Below are positions 1 to 15,200 of a stretch of 64,000 bases of DNA, piece after piece (the stretch's first letter is position 1; every line of letters begins with the position of its first letter). Under the pieces are notes generated by a model. It saw nothing but the letters and a program-made list of their open reading frames with translations, had not been told where the DNA came from and ran no database searches. This stretch comes from Paulinella micropora (lineage: Eukaryota; Cercozoa; Imbricatea; Euglyphida), in contig BJOX01000013.1 of assembly GCA_009731375.1 (NCBI GenBank), forward strand, positions 1,644,299 through 1,708,298, written 5' to 3'. Both the position numbers and the translations under genes were made by a program.

Positions 1-112
1 CGTGCAAACATCACGGCTTAGCTGGGCATCGGGTTAATACTTTACCCACAGACTTCCTTGGTTGACGAAATCAGAAGCTCCTTTTTTCTGACATTAGTCG
101 ATATCTCATCTA
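1..112 (+). repeat. SINE-like repeat, copy A (5' cut by window edge)
   Basis: The first ~112 bases match the 3' half of a repeat seen again at 1724-1917, 2250-2466 and 9563-9806. The shared block runs from CGTGCAAACATCACGGC to GACATTAGTCGATAT. This copy passes straight into a TATC array, as do copies C and D, so the TATC run probably acts as the 3' tail. No A/B box was recognised, so the SINE label is inference. Confidence 0.6.
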
Positions 113-775
<663 letters not shown>

Positions 776-1212
776 GGGGGGGATGCAGAGGGCCAGCTGC
801 GCAGTGCTCCGGCCTAAATAAACCCCCTATAATGACGATTTTGTGTCCGCCGTTAATCGCGCGCAGTGTAAGGGCTAAACAGGCAACCAACTCCTGACCA
901 GGGCCGTGATGCAAAGGGTTGATGAAGTCGGGGTTGTAAAAGGTAACTCACAACGAGCGTGAACTCCTGAAACCTCGGCTTTGGTGGCCATCATCTCCTT
1001 ATGGCACACGCTCCTGGGGGAGTGTTCTAGTGTTGTTCTGTATAGTTCAAAAGGGCTCGGCTACCTTTCGGCTTGAACTGGGCACAGACACCAACCACAG
1101 CGAGACAGTGGTTGGTGTACAGCTTGGCAGGTGCTGAAAGTTCATGTCCGGGGGTAGTATTGGAGGCAATGGCTTTTCAAGCTACGCCACGCCCATAGAT
1201 TAACATTAAACA
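776..1212. other. Spacer, no gene seen
   Basis: Mixed-composition DNA between two TATC arrays. I find no convincing ORF, exon or repeat in it. Confidence 0.5.
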
Positions 1213-1274
<62 letters not shown>

Positions 1275-1320
1275 GATGAGGTCGGTGTCTTTAGGCAACG
1301 ACACAACTGTTTTACCTATC

Positions 1321-1403
<83 letters not shown>

Positions 1404-1412
1404 GTCTATCTG

Positions 1413-1483
<71 letters not shown>

Positions 1484-1518
1484 GTCTATCTATCTATACC
1501 TCTGGCCCGATGCTTCGA

Positions 1519-1576
<58 letters not shown>

Positions 1577-1647
1577 GATGAGGCCGGTCTCTTTAGGCAA
1601 CGACACAACTGTTTGCGCCGAGTGCGGGTACAAAGGTCAGCCGTAGG

Positions 1648-1723
<76 letters not shown>
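1213..1723 (+). repeat. (TATC)n microsatellite with further 38-bp units
   Basis: TATC array with occasional TGTC variants, two more copies of the 38-bp unit (1275-1312, 1576-1613) and a short unique island near 1613-1650. Confidence 0.95.
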
Positions 1724-1725
<2 letters not shown>

Positions 1726-1917
1726 CGTTCTGCAAGGGGCGCTTTATGGAACGAGCCCTGGCCCCGCCTGGTACTAGGAAGCTTTGGTATTGCCTGTATC
1801 AGTCCCTTCCGTGCAAACATCACGGCTTAGCTGGGCATCGGGTTAATACTTTACCCACAGACTTCCTGGTTGACGAAATCAGAAGCTCCTTTTTTCTGAC
1901 ATTAGTCGATATTTCAT
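1724..1917 (+). repeat. SINE-like repeat, copy B
   Basis: It begins at CTCGTTCTGCAAGGGGCGC directly after a TATC array and ends at the shared GTCGATATTTCATC. Unlike copies A, C and D it has no TATC tail, and unrelated sequence follows. It is nearly identical to copy C. Confidence 0.65.
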
Positions 1918-2249
1918 CAGTTGATCTTATCACTTACTCTACGGAATGAACCAAGGCCACTTGAGGTGTCACTGACCCTCTCTTGGGCTTGATTTTTTGA
2001 AATGGGTGCCATCTGTCGACAGACAGAGAATTAGGGGATGGTGTGGGTGTGCTGGGCCCGTGGTGGGGTGCCTTATGTGTGCCTAGCCATACGCCTATAA
2101 GTCATATGCCGAAATAGCGACGGGAAGCACAATCCTGTTCCCTCAGGGTGCCCTTTCTCGCTTGTTGAGCCCGGAATAAAACCCACAGTGCTCTGTCGGT
2201 TTATACTAGACTGTCGAACAGTCTCGAAACTCCATCTGCTTACTGGGCC
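1918..2249. other. Spacer, no gene seen
   Basis: No coding potential or repeat recognised between repeat copies B and C. Confidence 0.4.
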
Positions 2250-2466
2250 CTCTGTAATGGAGGTGGGAGCTCGTTCTGCAAGGGGCGCTTTATGGAACGA
2301 GCCCTGGCCCCGCCTGGTACTAGGAAGCTTTGGTATTGCCTGTATCAGTCCCTTCCGTGCAAACATCACGGCTTAGCTGGGCATCGGGTTAATACTTTAC
2401 CCACAGACTTCCTGGTTGACGAAATCAGAAGCTCCTTTTTTCTGACATTAGTCGATATTTCATCTA
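2250..2466 (+). repeat. SINE-like repeat, copy C
   Basis: It starts at TCTGTAATGGAGGTGGGAG and ends in GTCGATATTTCATC followed by a TATC/TACC tail. Compared with copy D it lacks ~38 bases after the TGGTACTAGG segment. Confidence 0.65.
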
Positions 2467-2841
2467 TATATCTATCTATCTATCTACCTACCTACCTACC
2501 TACCTATCTATCTATCTATCTGCCTACCTATTTAATTTACATACGTATTATCTATTTATCTGTAAAACTGGAGACAAGTGCCACTAGTTGGGACAGAAAG
2601 GCAGAGTTGGAAAAAATGGTCGTGTAGAAGCAATCTGTGGGATACAAATGCAGTCAGTAGAGAGGCAGCACTCGGAGAATAGAGCAGTCGAGGGGTTGGG
2701 GGAGATGGTTGGCTACTTTGTTGTCATTGCTGCTGCTGCCTGCTGACGCAGTAATTAGAGGGAAAGGGGCAGTAGACAGGCAACAGGTGGGGCAAAAAAT
2801 GGCGGTACTGAGGTAGTGGTTGGAGCAAAGGCAGCAGATAG

Positions 2842-2842
<1 letters not shown>
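2467..2842. other. Short TATC/TACC tail, then spacer
   Basis: 2467-2540 is degenerate TATC/TACC repeat, the tail of copy C. The rest is a GA- and G-rich spacer with no gene recognised. Confidence 0.5.
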
Positions 2843-2918
<76 letters not shown>

Positions 2919-2958
2919 ATTTCTTTCTTTTCTTTCTTTCTTTCTTTCTTTCTTTTTT

Positions 2959-3008
<50 letters not shown>

Positions 3009-3069
3009 TTCCTTTCTTTCTTTCTTTCTTCCTTCCTTCCTTCCTTCCTTCCTTCCTTCCTTCCTTCCT

Positions 3070-3104
<35 letters not shown>

Positions 3105-3133
3105 GTCTTTGCTTTCTTTCTTTCTTTCTTTCT
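2843..3133 (+). repeat. Compound (TATC)n-(CTTT)n-(CCTT)n microsatellite
   Basis: A TATC array to about 2917, then CTTT with an internal CCTT block near 3029-3070. On the minus strand it is a purine-only GAAA/GGAA tract. Confidence 0.95.
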
Positions 3134-3142
3134 GGTTGGTAG

Positions 3143-3246
3143 GTGGGTTCCATTCGGTGGTGAGCAAGGAAGGCGGCGCGGCTCGCTACTACCTCAAATG
3201 CCCCAAGTGCGAAATCAAGTTCGACCCAGCTTGCTCCTTTGCCTGA
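3143..3246 (+). CDS. Possible terminal exon of an unidentified gene (CxxC motif)
   Basis: After the pyrimidine-rich CTTT array, the sequence TTGGTAG/GTGGG resembles a 3' splice site. The frame behind it is open to a TGA at 3244-3246 and ends in a compact segment containing LKCPKCEIKFDPACSF. That segment looks like one knuckle of a zinc ribbon followed by a third cysteine. No upstream exon is visible, because the preceding 700 bases are microsatellite and repeat. A related non-coding echo of the last 38 bases lies near 3467-3505, which argues for a duplicated gene fragment. This is a tentative call based on open frame, splice-site-like context and residue pattern only. Confidence 0.25.
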
Positions 3247-3823
3247 AAGGTGCAAAAAATTGTGGCAAATAGCCCGATTGTGAACTCATGTTCAAGTCTC
3301 CATCAATATTTGAGGTATGTACATGCTGAGCAAACTATTTGAAAGCTCTTGTCTTGAGTTTTTCAATGGCGGGGTCAGAATTGTCGTAGCTGTACTATCG
3401 CCAGAGCAAGCTAACGTCAAAACTTGACGATTTTGCATCACGGTTGAATATCCTCAGTAAGATCAACTTCGACCCAACTTGCTCCTTTGCCTAAACGCTG
3501 CATTTCCATTTTCGTAATTATTTATCCGAAACGTTGTCGCTCGCACTGTATGTTTGACTAAGCCGCAGTCAATTCAGCCGGCTTCGATGATCACTCGTTC
3601 AGGCCGCTATTCCAATTATCATCGGTGAGAATCATCATGGTGGCGCCAATTGTGTATTCCCTTCATGTTGTACCCTTCGCCTTGACTCTGTCACGGTATT
3701 ATTAATAATAGACTCACCTTTCTTCAAGTTTTCCACTTGCCTTCCGCCCGGCATATTTCATCTTCAAACTCATCTCTACAAGTGACAAATTTTATTAAAC
3801 GAGTGACATATATGTAATGACAA
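3247..3823. other. Spacer, no gene seen
   Basis: Moderately AT-rich. It contains a diverged echo (about 3467-3505) of the 3' end of the possible exon upstream; otherwise nothing recognised. Confidence 0.4.
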
Positions 3824-4100
3824 TATTGCTGTTGACATTCAAGACAACAAAAAAAAATTGATTTTTCTGTTTTGGTTGGAATTTCAGTTTTGGTTGGAAT
3901 TTTGATTTTGGGTGAAAATTTGAATTTTTCAAATTAACTGCTATATTCGTCCGCAAAATATCGTAAATTTTCGCGTAATGTTACCGTTAAATGTGAAAAT
4001 TTGAATTTTTGTCACGAAAATGACAAACTGTCACAAAAATGAAAATCTGACAAAAATGAAAAACTAATTTTTGTTGTTGTCTTGAATGTCAACAGCAATA
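3824..4100. mobile_element. MITE, copy 1 (TA target duplication)
   Basis: A non-coding element of about 273 bp with ~25-bp terminal inverted repeats, TTGCTGTTGACATTCAAGAC at the left and its reverse complement at the right, flanked by TA on both sides. A second copy in inverted orientation lies at 19380-19629 with the same ends, the same TA flanks and a related AT-rich interior. The TA duplication and small size suggest a Tc1/mariner-type miniature element. No transposase is present in the window. Confidence 0.85.
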
Positions 4101-4228
4101 TTGTTGCATAAATGATATTCATAAACGGTATATATGTACTTCTGGGCAGTTTTCTAAGAATCAAAAAGCATCAGAGTGAGGTCCGAGGCTGATGGTCGGA
4201 GGCTCCGGGCGGTGACTCTGGCAGCCGC
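4101..4228. other. Spacer before assembly gap
   Basis: A short unique stretch with nothing recognised. Confidence 0.4.
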
Positions 4229-8270
<4,042 letters not shown>

Positions 8271-8808
8271 TTTTTTTTCTTGATTCTCTGATCTTTCTCT
8301 AAAAACGAGTCGACATACTGTCCGATGACAGTTCGAATTTGTAGGGGGGCTTATTCAGGCACTCAATTATTATTTCTGTGTACGGTCCAATGCCCCATAA
8401 CAGAAAAGAAATCCATGAGAAGAGAGAAGAGGAAAAGCAACCCAAGGAGGGAATTTAAATAATCAGATAAAATCACGAAGTCGATTTCCAAGGGGCATTA
8501 TGTTGATGGATTAAAGAGCAAATGCAAGAAAAACCACATACAAACAAGTTATAACATGTTTCTTTAGTAGAATATATATAGTGTGTTGTGAAAGATCATG
8601 TACAGCAGGAAAATGATGGAGGAAGTGGTTGAAGAAAGAAGTAGGAACGAAAAGCCAAAAAACTTTTGTGGTGGTAACAAAATCGGTCATTCGATTGTTT
8701 TTGCGGTCTGAAAGCCGTCCAGCTGCAGTGGCATCGAGGGAGACCGTTAAATCCCTATTTTATTTGAAAGCGGTCTGGACCTTTTCAAACAGCTTCGACA
8801 CAACTGAC
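8271..8808. promoter_or_regulatory. Upstream region of the PA-domain gene, nothing specific identified
   Basis: Unique sequence between the satellite and the first ATG of the spliced gene. It presumably holds the promoter and 5' UTR, but I cannot point to a defined element. Confidence 0.3.
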
Positions 8809-9447
8809 ATGTCCGATTATCGATCCCAGCAGACCCCTGTTTCTTTCAATATGCTACCCCCTCCAATGGAAACGGAGGAGTTGGCTGAGGAAGGATTGCC
8901 CAAATCAAATGGTCATGTTTTCTTTCAATTGAATGATATCGATTATCACGGCGCTTAACTTTTGCACAAGCAGCACAACCCTTTCTTCTCCCCACCAGGT
9001 CGGCCTTGGCTCAAGTTCGTGGCACTCTTCGGAGGCATGGCGACTGCGGCCGTGGCTGGCTCGCTGGTGTATCACTTCGCTATCAGGAATTCGATGGCTG
9101 CTGACCCTTCCAAGGGTACGATACGTCTGTCAACGTGCGGCTTACTTCCCTCACGCTCCAGGCTGCTGTCTTAATTGCTGGAGGTCGTAGAAAAAAAAGA
9201 AAAAAACTTCACATATTATTGTGGTTGTTAGTGTCTGTGGCGTCGAGTGTTGACTTTGGAGGTGGCTGCATATTGGACACGTGTCAGTTGTTGGCGCTCG
9301 CCAACGAGAACGATGAAGAATACACCTGCAAGAACTTCAAAGCCGCGGTGACACTTGATTCCTTCTTGCTGGATGCCCCTCTGCAAATTCAGGTCACGAG
9401 CAGGAATTGGTTGACAGTCCCATATTGATTCAAGGCTTATCTATTCA

Positions 9448-9517
<70 letters not shown>

Positions 9518-10890
9518 CCTATCTATCGATCTATATCTATCTATCTATCGATCTATCTATCTTCTGTAATAGAGGTGGGAGCTCGTTCTGCAAGGGGCGC
9601 TTATGAAACGAGCCCTGGCCCCACCTGGTACTAGGGAGGTTTGAGCTCTCGCTGAGACATGCTGTCGAGAGAGCTCTTCTGGTATTGCCTGTATTAGTCC
9701 CTTCCGTGCAAACATCACGGCTTAGCTGGGCATCGGGTTAATACTTTGCCCACAGACTTCCTTGGTTGACGAAATCAGAAGCTCCTTTTCTGACATTAGT
9801 CGATATCTATCTATCTATCTCCCTCCCTCCCCTCCCTCCCTCCCTCTCTCTCTCTCTCTCTTTCTCTCTATCTAAAAGATCTATCCATCCATCTAATACT
9901 ATTGCGTGTTTTGCGGGTACCAGGCGGTGCCTTTTCAGGGGTCCGTGTGTAGCTCAGCCTCAGGCGAGATTGTCCCCCTCAAGACCAACGAGCTCAATCT
10001 CCGCTGGGACCCGGTACCACGACCGATAACTAATAAGTCCTTGACTTGTGCATATTTTCTGTTCCCAAATGTATAGGTCGTTGGGGAAAGCGGATGCTCG
10101 GAAGACAACTTTACTGGTTTTCCAAAAGGCGGCATTGCCCTGGTCGCTGTCCCCGTCTTTATTATTATTATCATTATTATTATTATTGTTATTGTTATTA
10201 TTGTTGTTGTTTGTTGGTTGTTTGTCGTTGCTATTGTTGGTTGTTGTTTCCCTACCTTTCACATCCATAGATTTTTTCTTAGTGATTCCCGTCTTAGTTC
10301 GTGTCATCTTTGCTCTCCTTATCTTCATGTATATGCATCGTGCTTGCAAGATTCAACGGGGATCGTGCTTGTACATCGACAAGGCAAAGAATGCCGAGGA
10401 GGCCGGTGCTTCAGGAGTCATCATCTTCAACCAAGGTGGAACCCTACCTATCTATTTGTCTGACTTTCTATGTTTTAAAATTTTGAATTCGTATCTTTCC
10501 TGAATGGCGCTAACAGCCCCCCCCCCCGGGCGGGGGGGGGTTAGCTAACTTGGGAGCACCCAACCGTCAATTTTTTTTTTTTTAAAGCGATGCCGCCTCG
10601 GAATATGAGCCCATCTTTGAATATTTCGGCCGGCATGTGCCGCTTAGGACCCATAACGCAGAAGCTTTAAGGGCGGTGTTCGTGTGTTGGTGCAACCGCC
10701 TTATTATGCGTGTGAATGTGTGTCATGCCCATGCTTTGTTCAGGCAACGACAACAGCGATTGGCGCAGTGGCCTGTATGCCTGCCAGCGCGATACCCAAG
10801 ACTTTGCTTGGAGTTTGCTGTACGCGCCTGGAACGTGTGGTCTGGTCGATGGACTGCGAATCCCAGTCGTGTTCGTGTCCTTCGAGAGCG
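8809..10890 (+). CDS. Spliced gene fragment: type II membrane protein with a protease-associated (PA) domain
   Basis: Seven exons join in one frame with GT-AG introns: 8809-8911, 8999-9115, 9262-9392 (or from 9232), 9939-10013 (or from 9924), 10077-10148, 10351-10435 and 10744-10890. The product (~243 aa visible) starts with an acidic cytosolic tail, then a single membrane segment at about residues 39-62 (WLKFVALFGGMATAAVAG). A short Cys-containing stretch follows, then a PA domain seen in pieces: GCSEDNFTGFPKGGIALVA, RGSCLYIDKAKNAEEAGASG, VIIFNQG and IPVVFVSFESG. PA domains cover the active sites of M28 aminopeptidases and some subtilases. The catalytic part would lie downstream of 10890 but is not found before the retroelements, so the gene continues through a repeat-filled intron or is truncated. 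All exon phases agree, which supports the model. The enzyme family remains unproven. Confidence 0.75.
9427..9562 (+). repeat. (TATC)n in intron of the PA-domain gene
   Basis: TATC array with a few GATC variants, directly 5' of SINE-like copy D, inside the third intron of the spliced gene. Confidence 0.9.
9563..9806 (+). repeat. SINE-like repeat, copy D (longest copy)
   Basis: It starts TCTGTAATAGAGGTGGGAG and ends GTCGATATC followed by a TATC run. It carries ~38 bases (near 9631-9678) absent from copies B and C, so those look like internal deletion derivatives or another subfamily. It sits in an intron, consistent with tolerated insertion. Confidence 0.65.
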
Positions 10891-10933
10891 GTACAGTATA
10901 CATTACTGCTGCTCATCAACCACAACACTAACA

Positions 10934-10938
10934 ACAAC

Positions 10939-10993
<55 letters not shown>

Positions 10994-11252
10994 GTGTATC
11001 TCCTGCCAAATGCTGAGCCAAAAGGCCATGTGCATCCAATCCTCCATTCCATAAGGAAAGTCTCCACACTAATCGGTGGAGTAAAGGAAGTGACGGGGTA
11101 GCACATTTCTCTAGCTTTATACCAATCAGCCCATTGAAAGGGACCAATCGTCTATGTACTCCCTAAATAACAATAATAATAATAGCAATAGTAATAGTAA
11201 TAATAATAATAAATGATAATCATAATAATCATACTACTACTACGTATACTAC

Positions 11253-11299
<47 letters not shown>
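10934..11299 (-). repeat. AAT-repeat tails and a truncated retroelement 3' end
   Basis: AAT arrays at about 10938-10993 and 11168-11299 flank a 170-base segment. Read on the minus strand it ends with a GGATGCACATGG segment and a GATACACTATTATT tail, resembling the 3' ends of the SINE at 11300-11539 and the LINE at 12241-17374. It is probably a 5'-truncated copy of a related element. Confidence 0.5.
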
Positions 11300-11539
11300 G
11301 TGTTTCTCAGTCAATGGCGAATGCATTTCTGCACATGTGCCTCCATCGTCTCACCCGCGAGGGGAGTACGAAGATTAGACGATAGGCACTACTGACACCC
11401 CCGCAAGGCAGCTCCAAGCCTTCCAGACAGACCAATACTTTCAAAGAAAATATCCTTTGAAAATACTGGCACCGACGGGAATCGAACTGGCGACAGGTCC
11501 CAGATTGTAGACCTTAACCCCTGGGCTATCCGGTGCCAC
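11300..11539 (-). mobile_element. tRNA-derived SINE with (ATT)n tail
   Basis: Minus strand. The head (11538 down to ~11468) contains an A-box-like TAGCCCAGGGG and a B-box-like AGTTCGATTCC, and is bounded by GGCACCG and its complement CGGTGCC, as in a tRNA acceptor stem. Stem pairing elsewhere is poor, so it is not a functional tRNA. The body ends with ATGGAGGCACATGTGCAG and a TGAGAAACACTATTATT tail. That 3' end closely matches the LINE at 12241-17374, which includes the last codons of its ORF. This implies that the LINE machinery mobilises the SINE. Confidence 0.75.
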
Positions 11540-12240
11540 TAATAATAATAATAATAATAAATGATAATCATAATAATCATACTACTACGACGTATACTAC
11601 TGCTACGTATACTACTACTACAAATAATAATAATAATAATGCTAATAATACATTAACATATTGATCTGTCGGCTAAGTGCGAGGACCGTGAGCCGCATCC
11701 CTAGACTCAACAGCGACTGCAGTAATATTGTTGGGAAGGCAGGAGTGATTCTAACCAAATCCGCATAGCGTCCCAAAAAATGTTACTTGCTACTCGCTCA
11801 GTGAAGGAAATTGGTAGCCTTGCCCGCGTGAGAGCTCCACAAGACTGGGTAGGGCCCGCATAGAGGTACTCATATCAACTGGTAGCAGTGGTCTGCCAGC
11901 GAATGGGGACACTTTGCTGTTATCTGGGACGCCTGGAAACCCGTCAGCACCCTTAAATCCCGAGATGTGCATGGCCCCTTTGATTCCACGTGGTGTATGG
12001 CTTATGCGAAACCCGGATATTTAGGAGCACACAGGAACTACTGACACAGGGAGGCTTTTATCCCGGACTCGGCCGGCTCTAGGGAAGAATGATCTTCGTC
12101 GCTGAAGTCCCGCCCTCCTTAACCAATTTTCCTTCCATTAAGTGGAGGCAGCACCCTCCCGGAATAACACAAAAAGATAACCCAACCACCTCATGCTGTG
12201 GGGTTCCAAACTGTGCCTTCCGCCACGTAGTAAAAATAAT
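11540..12240. other. Intergenic between SINE and LINE
   Basis: AAT-type simple repeats to about 11650, then ~590 bases with no supported gene. A small ORF on the minus strand near 11790-11972 has no recognisable domain. Confidence 0.4.
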
Positions 12241-15200
12241 AATAATTATAATAGGCTTCCTCAGACTATAGCATCAGATCCAGATCCTGGACATGTGCCT
12301 CCATTGGGTCACCGGGGTCAGCCGATCCCAACGCATTGTCAGAACACCAAACAGACATAGCAGCAACAGCAACAGCAGGGGCAGATGGGGGCTGTGAAGT
12401 GCATGAAGAGCTAGATGCGAGGGTGTTAGCTGAAGAGAAGAACTCGGAGACACTACGCTGCGCTCCCGAACCCCTCTCTCTAGCCAGGACGTCCACACTG
12501 CGCGGACGGCCGCGCCGCGCAACATCAACGTCACTTGGGGGAGAGGGTGGGACAGAAGCTGATGGAACCTCAGTGAGGTCAATCACCTCCTCGCCCCCAT
12601 CCTCCACCCCAAGCTCCTCCCTTTTACCCTCCCTAGCAGACCAACACTCAGACACATATGATCCAAACAACACATCCAACTTTGGAGGGGGACGCAACGC
12701 TGTAACCCCTAACAACGCAGCAAGCCTAAAGTTACTGCGGAAGCGCGACTTCCCCTGAAAAAACTTACAAAACAATCGTGATTGATCCACAGGCGACATA
12801 TCATCCCAACCCTGCCGCACAGAGCCCTCCCGCTCCCGCCCAAGCAACACATCCTCCACCACAACCTCACCGCCTACGACCTCACCACCCTCCTCACTCC
12901 CTCCATCCCCCTCAGCACCCCCCACAGCCATGCCACCGAGCCTCTGCATACTCAGCAACAGCTGCTTACGTCTCCCCTCATGCATGGGGCAATCCCATAA
13001 GAAGTGCGCAAGGGACTCATTGACATCATCATGACAACAGAAGCAGCGAGGGGACATGCCACTGACCAACTTGCTGCGGTACAACCGAAGGCGGTTGTTG
13101 CAGCTGAGCAACCTTCTCCGAAGCAGATTATAATGCGCATCATCAAGGGCTACCCATCTTGGGAACTCCTTAGTTCCAAAGACTTGTCTTAGGATGACTC
13201 GCAGGCCATCAGTAAGATCGCTGCCTGCCTCTCGCTTGTCCCACATCAGTTGCTGCACCATCTTGACGTCCTGCTGAAGGGCCCACTTGTCCACAGTCGA
13301 ACACCAACCCTCGAGGTCCTTCTCTGAGCTATTTAGGAGCTCCTGAAGCCCTTGTTGTAGATCCATTGAGTCCCTGATAGCGCCTTCGGCCTCCGCAGTC
13401 CAGTCGGATTTGACTTGAGATGCGATGACAGGAAATCGCTTCTCCGGTAGAACACGCAGCCGTCCATAGAACTTCAGTTGCGCCGCCCGCCGCAAACGCT
13501 CCGCACTCAAAGAGCGCGCCAGAAAGAGTGTAATCCACTTGCTTGTCTTAGGGCTGATGCCGAGAATCATCCTCATGGGGCGCAGCATTGCTGCCTCCAG
13601 CTTGGTGAGCTGCGATACGGGGGCACGCCAGACATCGAAGGCGTACTTCAGCTTGGCCCCCACAAGTTGATTCCAGCACATGAGACGATACCTAGCTTGT
13701 ATCTCACCTGCACACCACAAAGAGTACCAACCTGCGGTGGCGACTTCAGTGACACGCGTAGCCCGCAGGGCCTGCTCCTTCCACTTCAGGTCGTCGGTGA
13801 TAACCACTCCCAGGTACTTGTACTGACTGGTGACACAAAGCTTCTGGCCGCGAAACCACACCACGGGCTCACCTCGCTCCCTGATACTTGGTCGTTTCGC
13901 CTTGCTCGACGTGTAAATGGGCATGATTTCCGTCTTGCCGGGCTTCAAGTTGACTTCCAGCCGGTAATCTTCCGCGAACTTGGCCACAACATTGACCATC
14001 TTCTGGAGCTCGGTGCGACTGTGAGCGATGAGGGCCACGTCGTCCGCGTATAGAAGTGCCTTGATGTCGTTCAGCCGCTTCACATCCGTGATCTTGAGGG
14101 CACTCGCCAGCCGATCACACAGCTCATCCATAAAGACGTTGAAGAGTGTGGGAGAGAGAGGGGACCCCTGTTGGACGCCTACACCCTCCAGTACTTCGGG
14201 GGTGAGTGCTCCATCAACTAGCACTTGCGACGAAGTCTGCTCGTAGCACCTGCGTAGCGTGCGCCAGAACTTGCCCCTTACACCCAGCTTCCAGAGCCTC
14301 TCAAATAGGCCATCTCTCCAAACAGACGGGAAAGCCTTGCGTAGATCGACGAACAGGACATACGACTCCCGCTTCTGCTGCTGACGCCCCTTCAACCTCT
14401 GCCAAAGGGTAAAGACCTGATCCGTAGTGCGACGCCCCGGGCGGAAGCCTCCCTGCTCTGGACGTAGCTTATCCGGGCCATCCACGAAGAGCGTTAGACG
14501 AGTAGCTAATAAGGACAGATACAGCTTACCAAGGCAACTAATAATCGAGATATCCCTCCAGTTGTCAGGATCCGTAGGATCCCCACCCTTGGGGATATTG
14601 ACGATGATTCCCTTGCCCCAAGCTTTTGGAGTCCTCTCGGCTTCTCGAATCCAGTTGAAGTACTGCGTTAAGTAGCCATTGATGTAGGCGCCGCCATACT
14701 TGAGCATCTCGTTCTTCACTTTGTCCTCGCCACAAGCTTTGTGGTTATTCAGGGCACGTTGCCTTGCAAGGACCTCCTCTTGCGTGAACGGCTTGTCCAG
14801 CTCTTCGCAAGTGTCTTCACCTACTTCGTGCTCCTTCATAGCCCGGGCCACCTCATCTCTGAAGCGATCGTTCCAGTGGAACTGCCGCTTAGCTTCGGCT
14901 TCCTCCCACTCCAGCGAGCCTGCTTCTGCACAGCACTCCACCACAACAGCCGCACTTGCCGGATTTTCCCGTGGCTTCACCGAATTTTTCCGAAATTCCT
15001 CCCACCGAGCGACCTTTTCCGGCAGCGTACACGCCAGTGAGCCATCCTCCCTTTGCACCGGCGCGGAGACCTTCGTTCTGCGTGCCCCGCCAAGCCGCTT
15101 CGCGAGTAGCCAAAAGCGCTTTGAGGATTGCTCGCGTTGACATTTGACCGCTTCTTCCTGCACTTGCTTGAAGGAGGCGGACTTCTTGGCCCGAGTTGCC

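Noticed and set aside
10517-10541. Poly-C/poly-G hairpin in an intron as a regulatory stem
   Set aside because: Looks like the same homopolymer artefact as the gap edges; no supporting context.
11468-11538. Functional tRNA gene
   Set aside because: A and B boxes and acceptor-like ends exist, but the T stem pairs poorly, spacing is off by two and it is fused to a SINE body and ATT tail.
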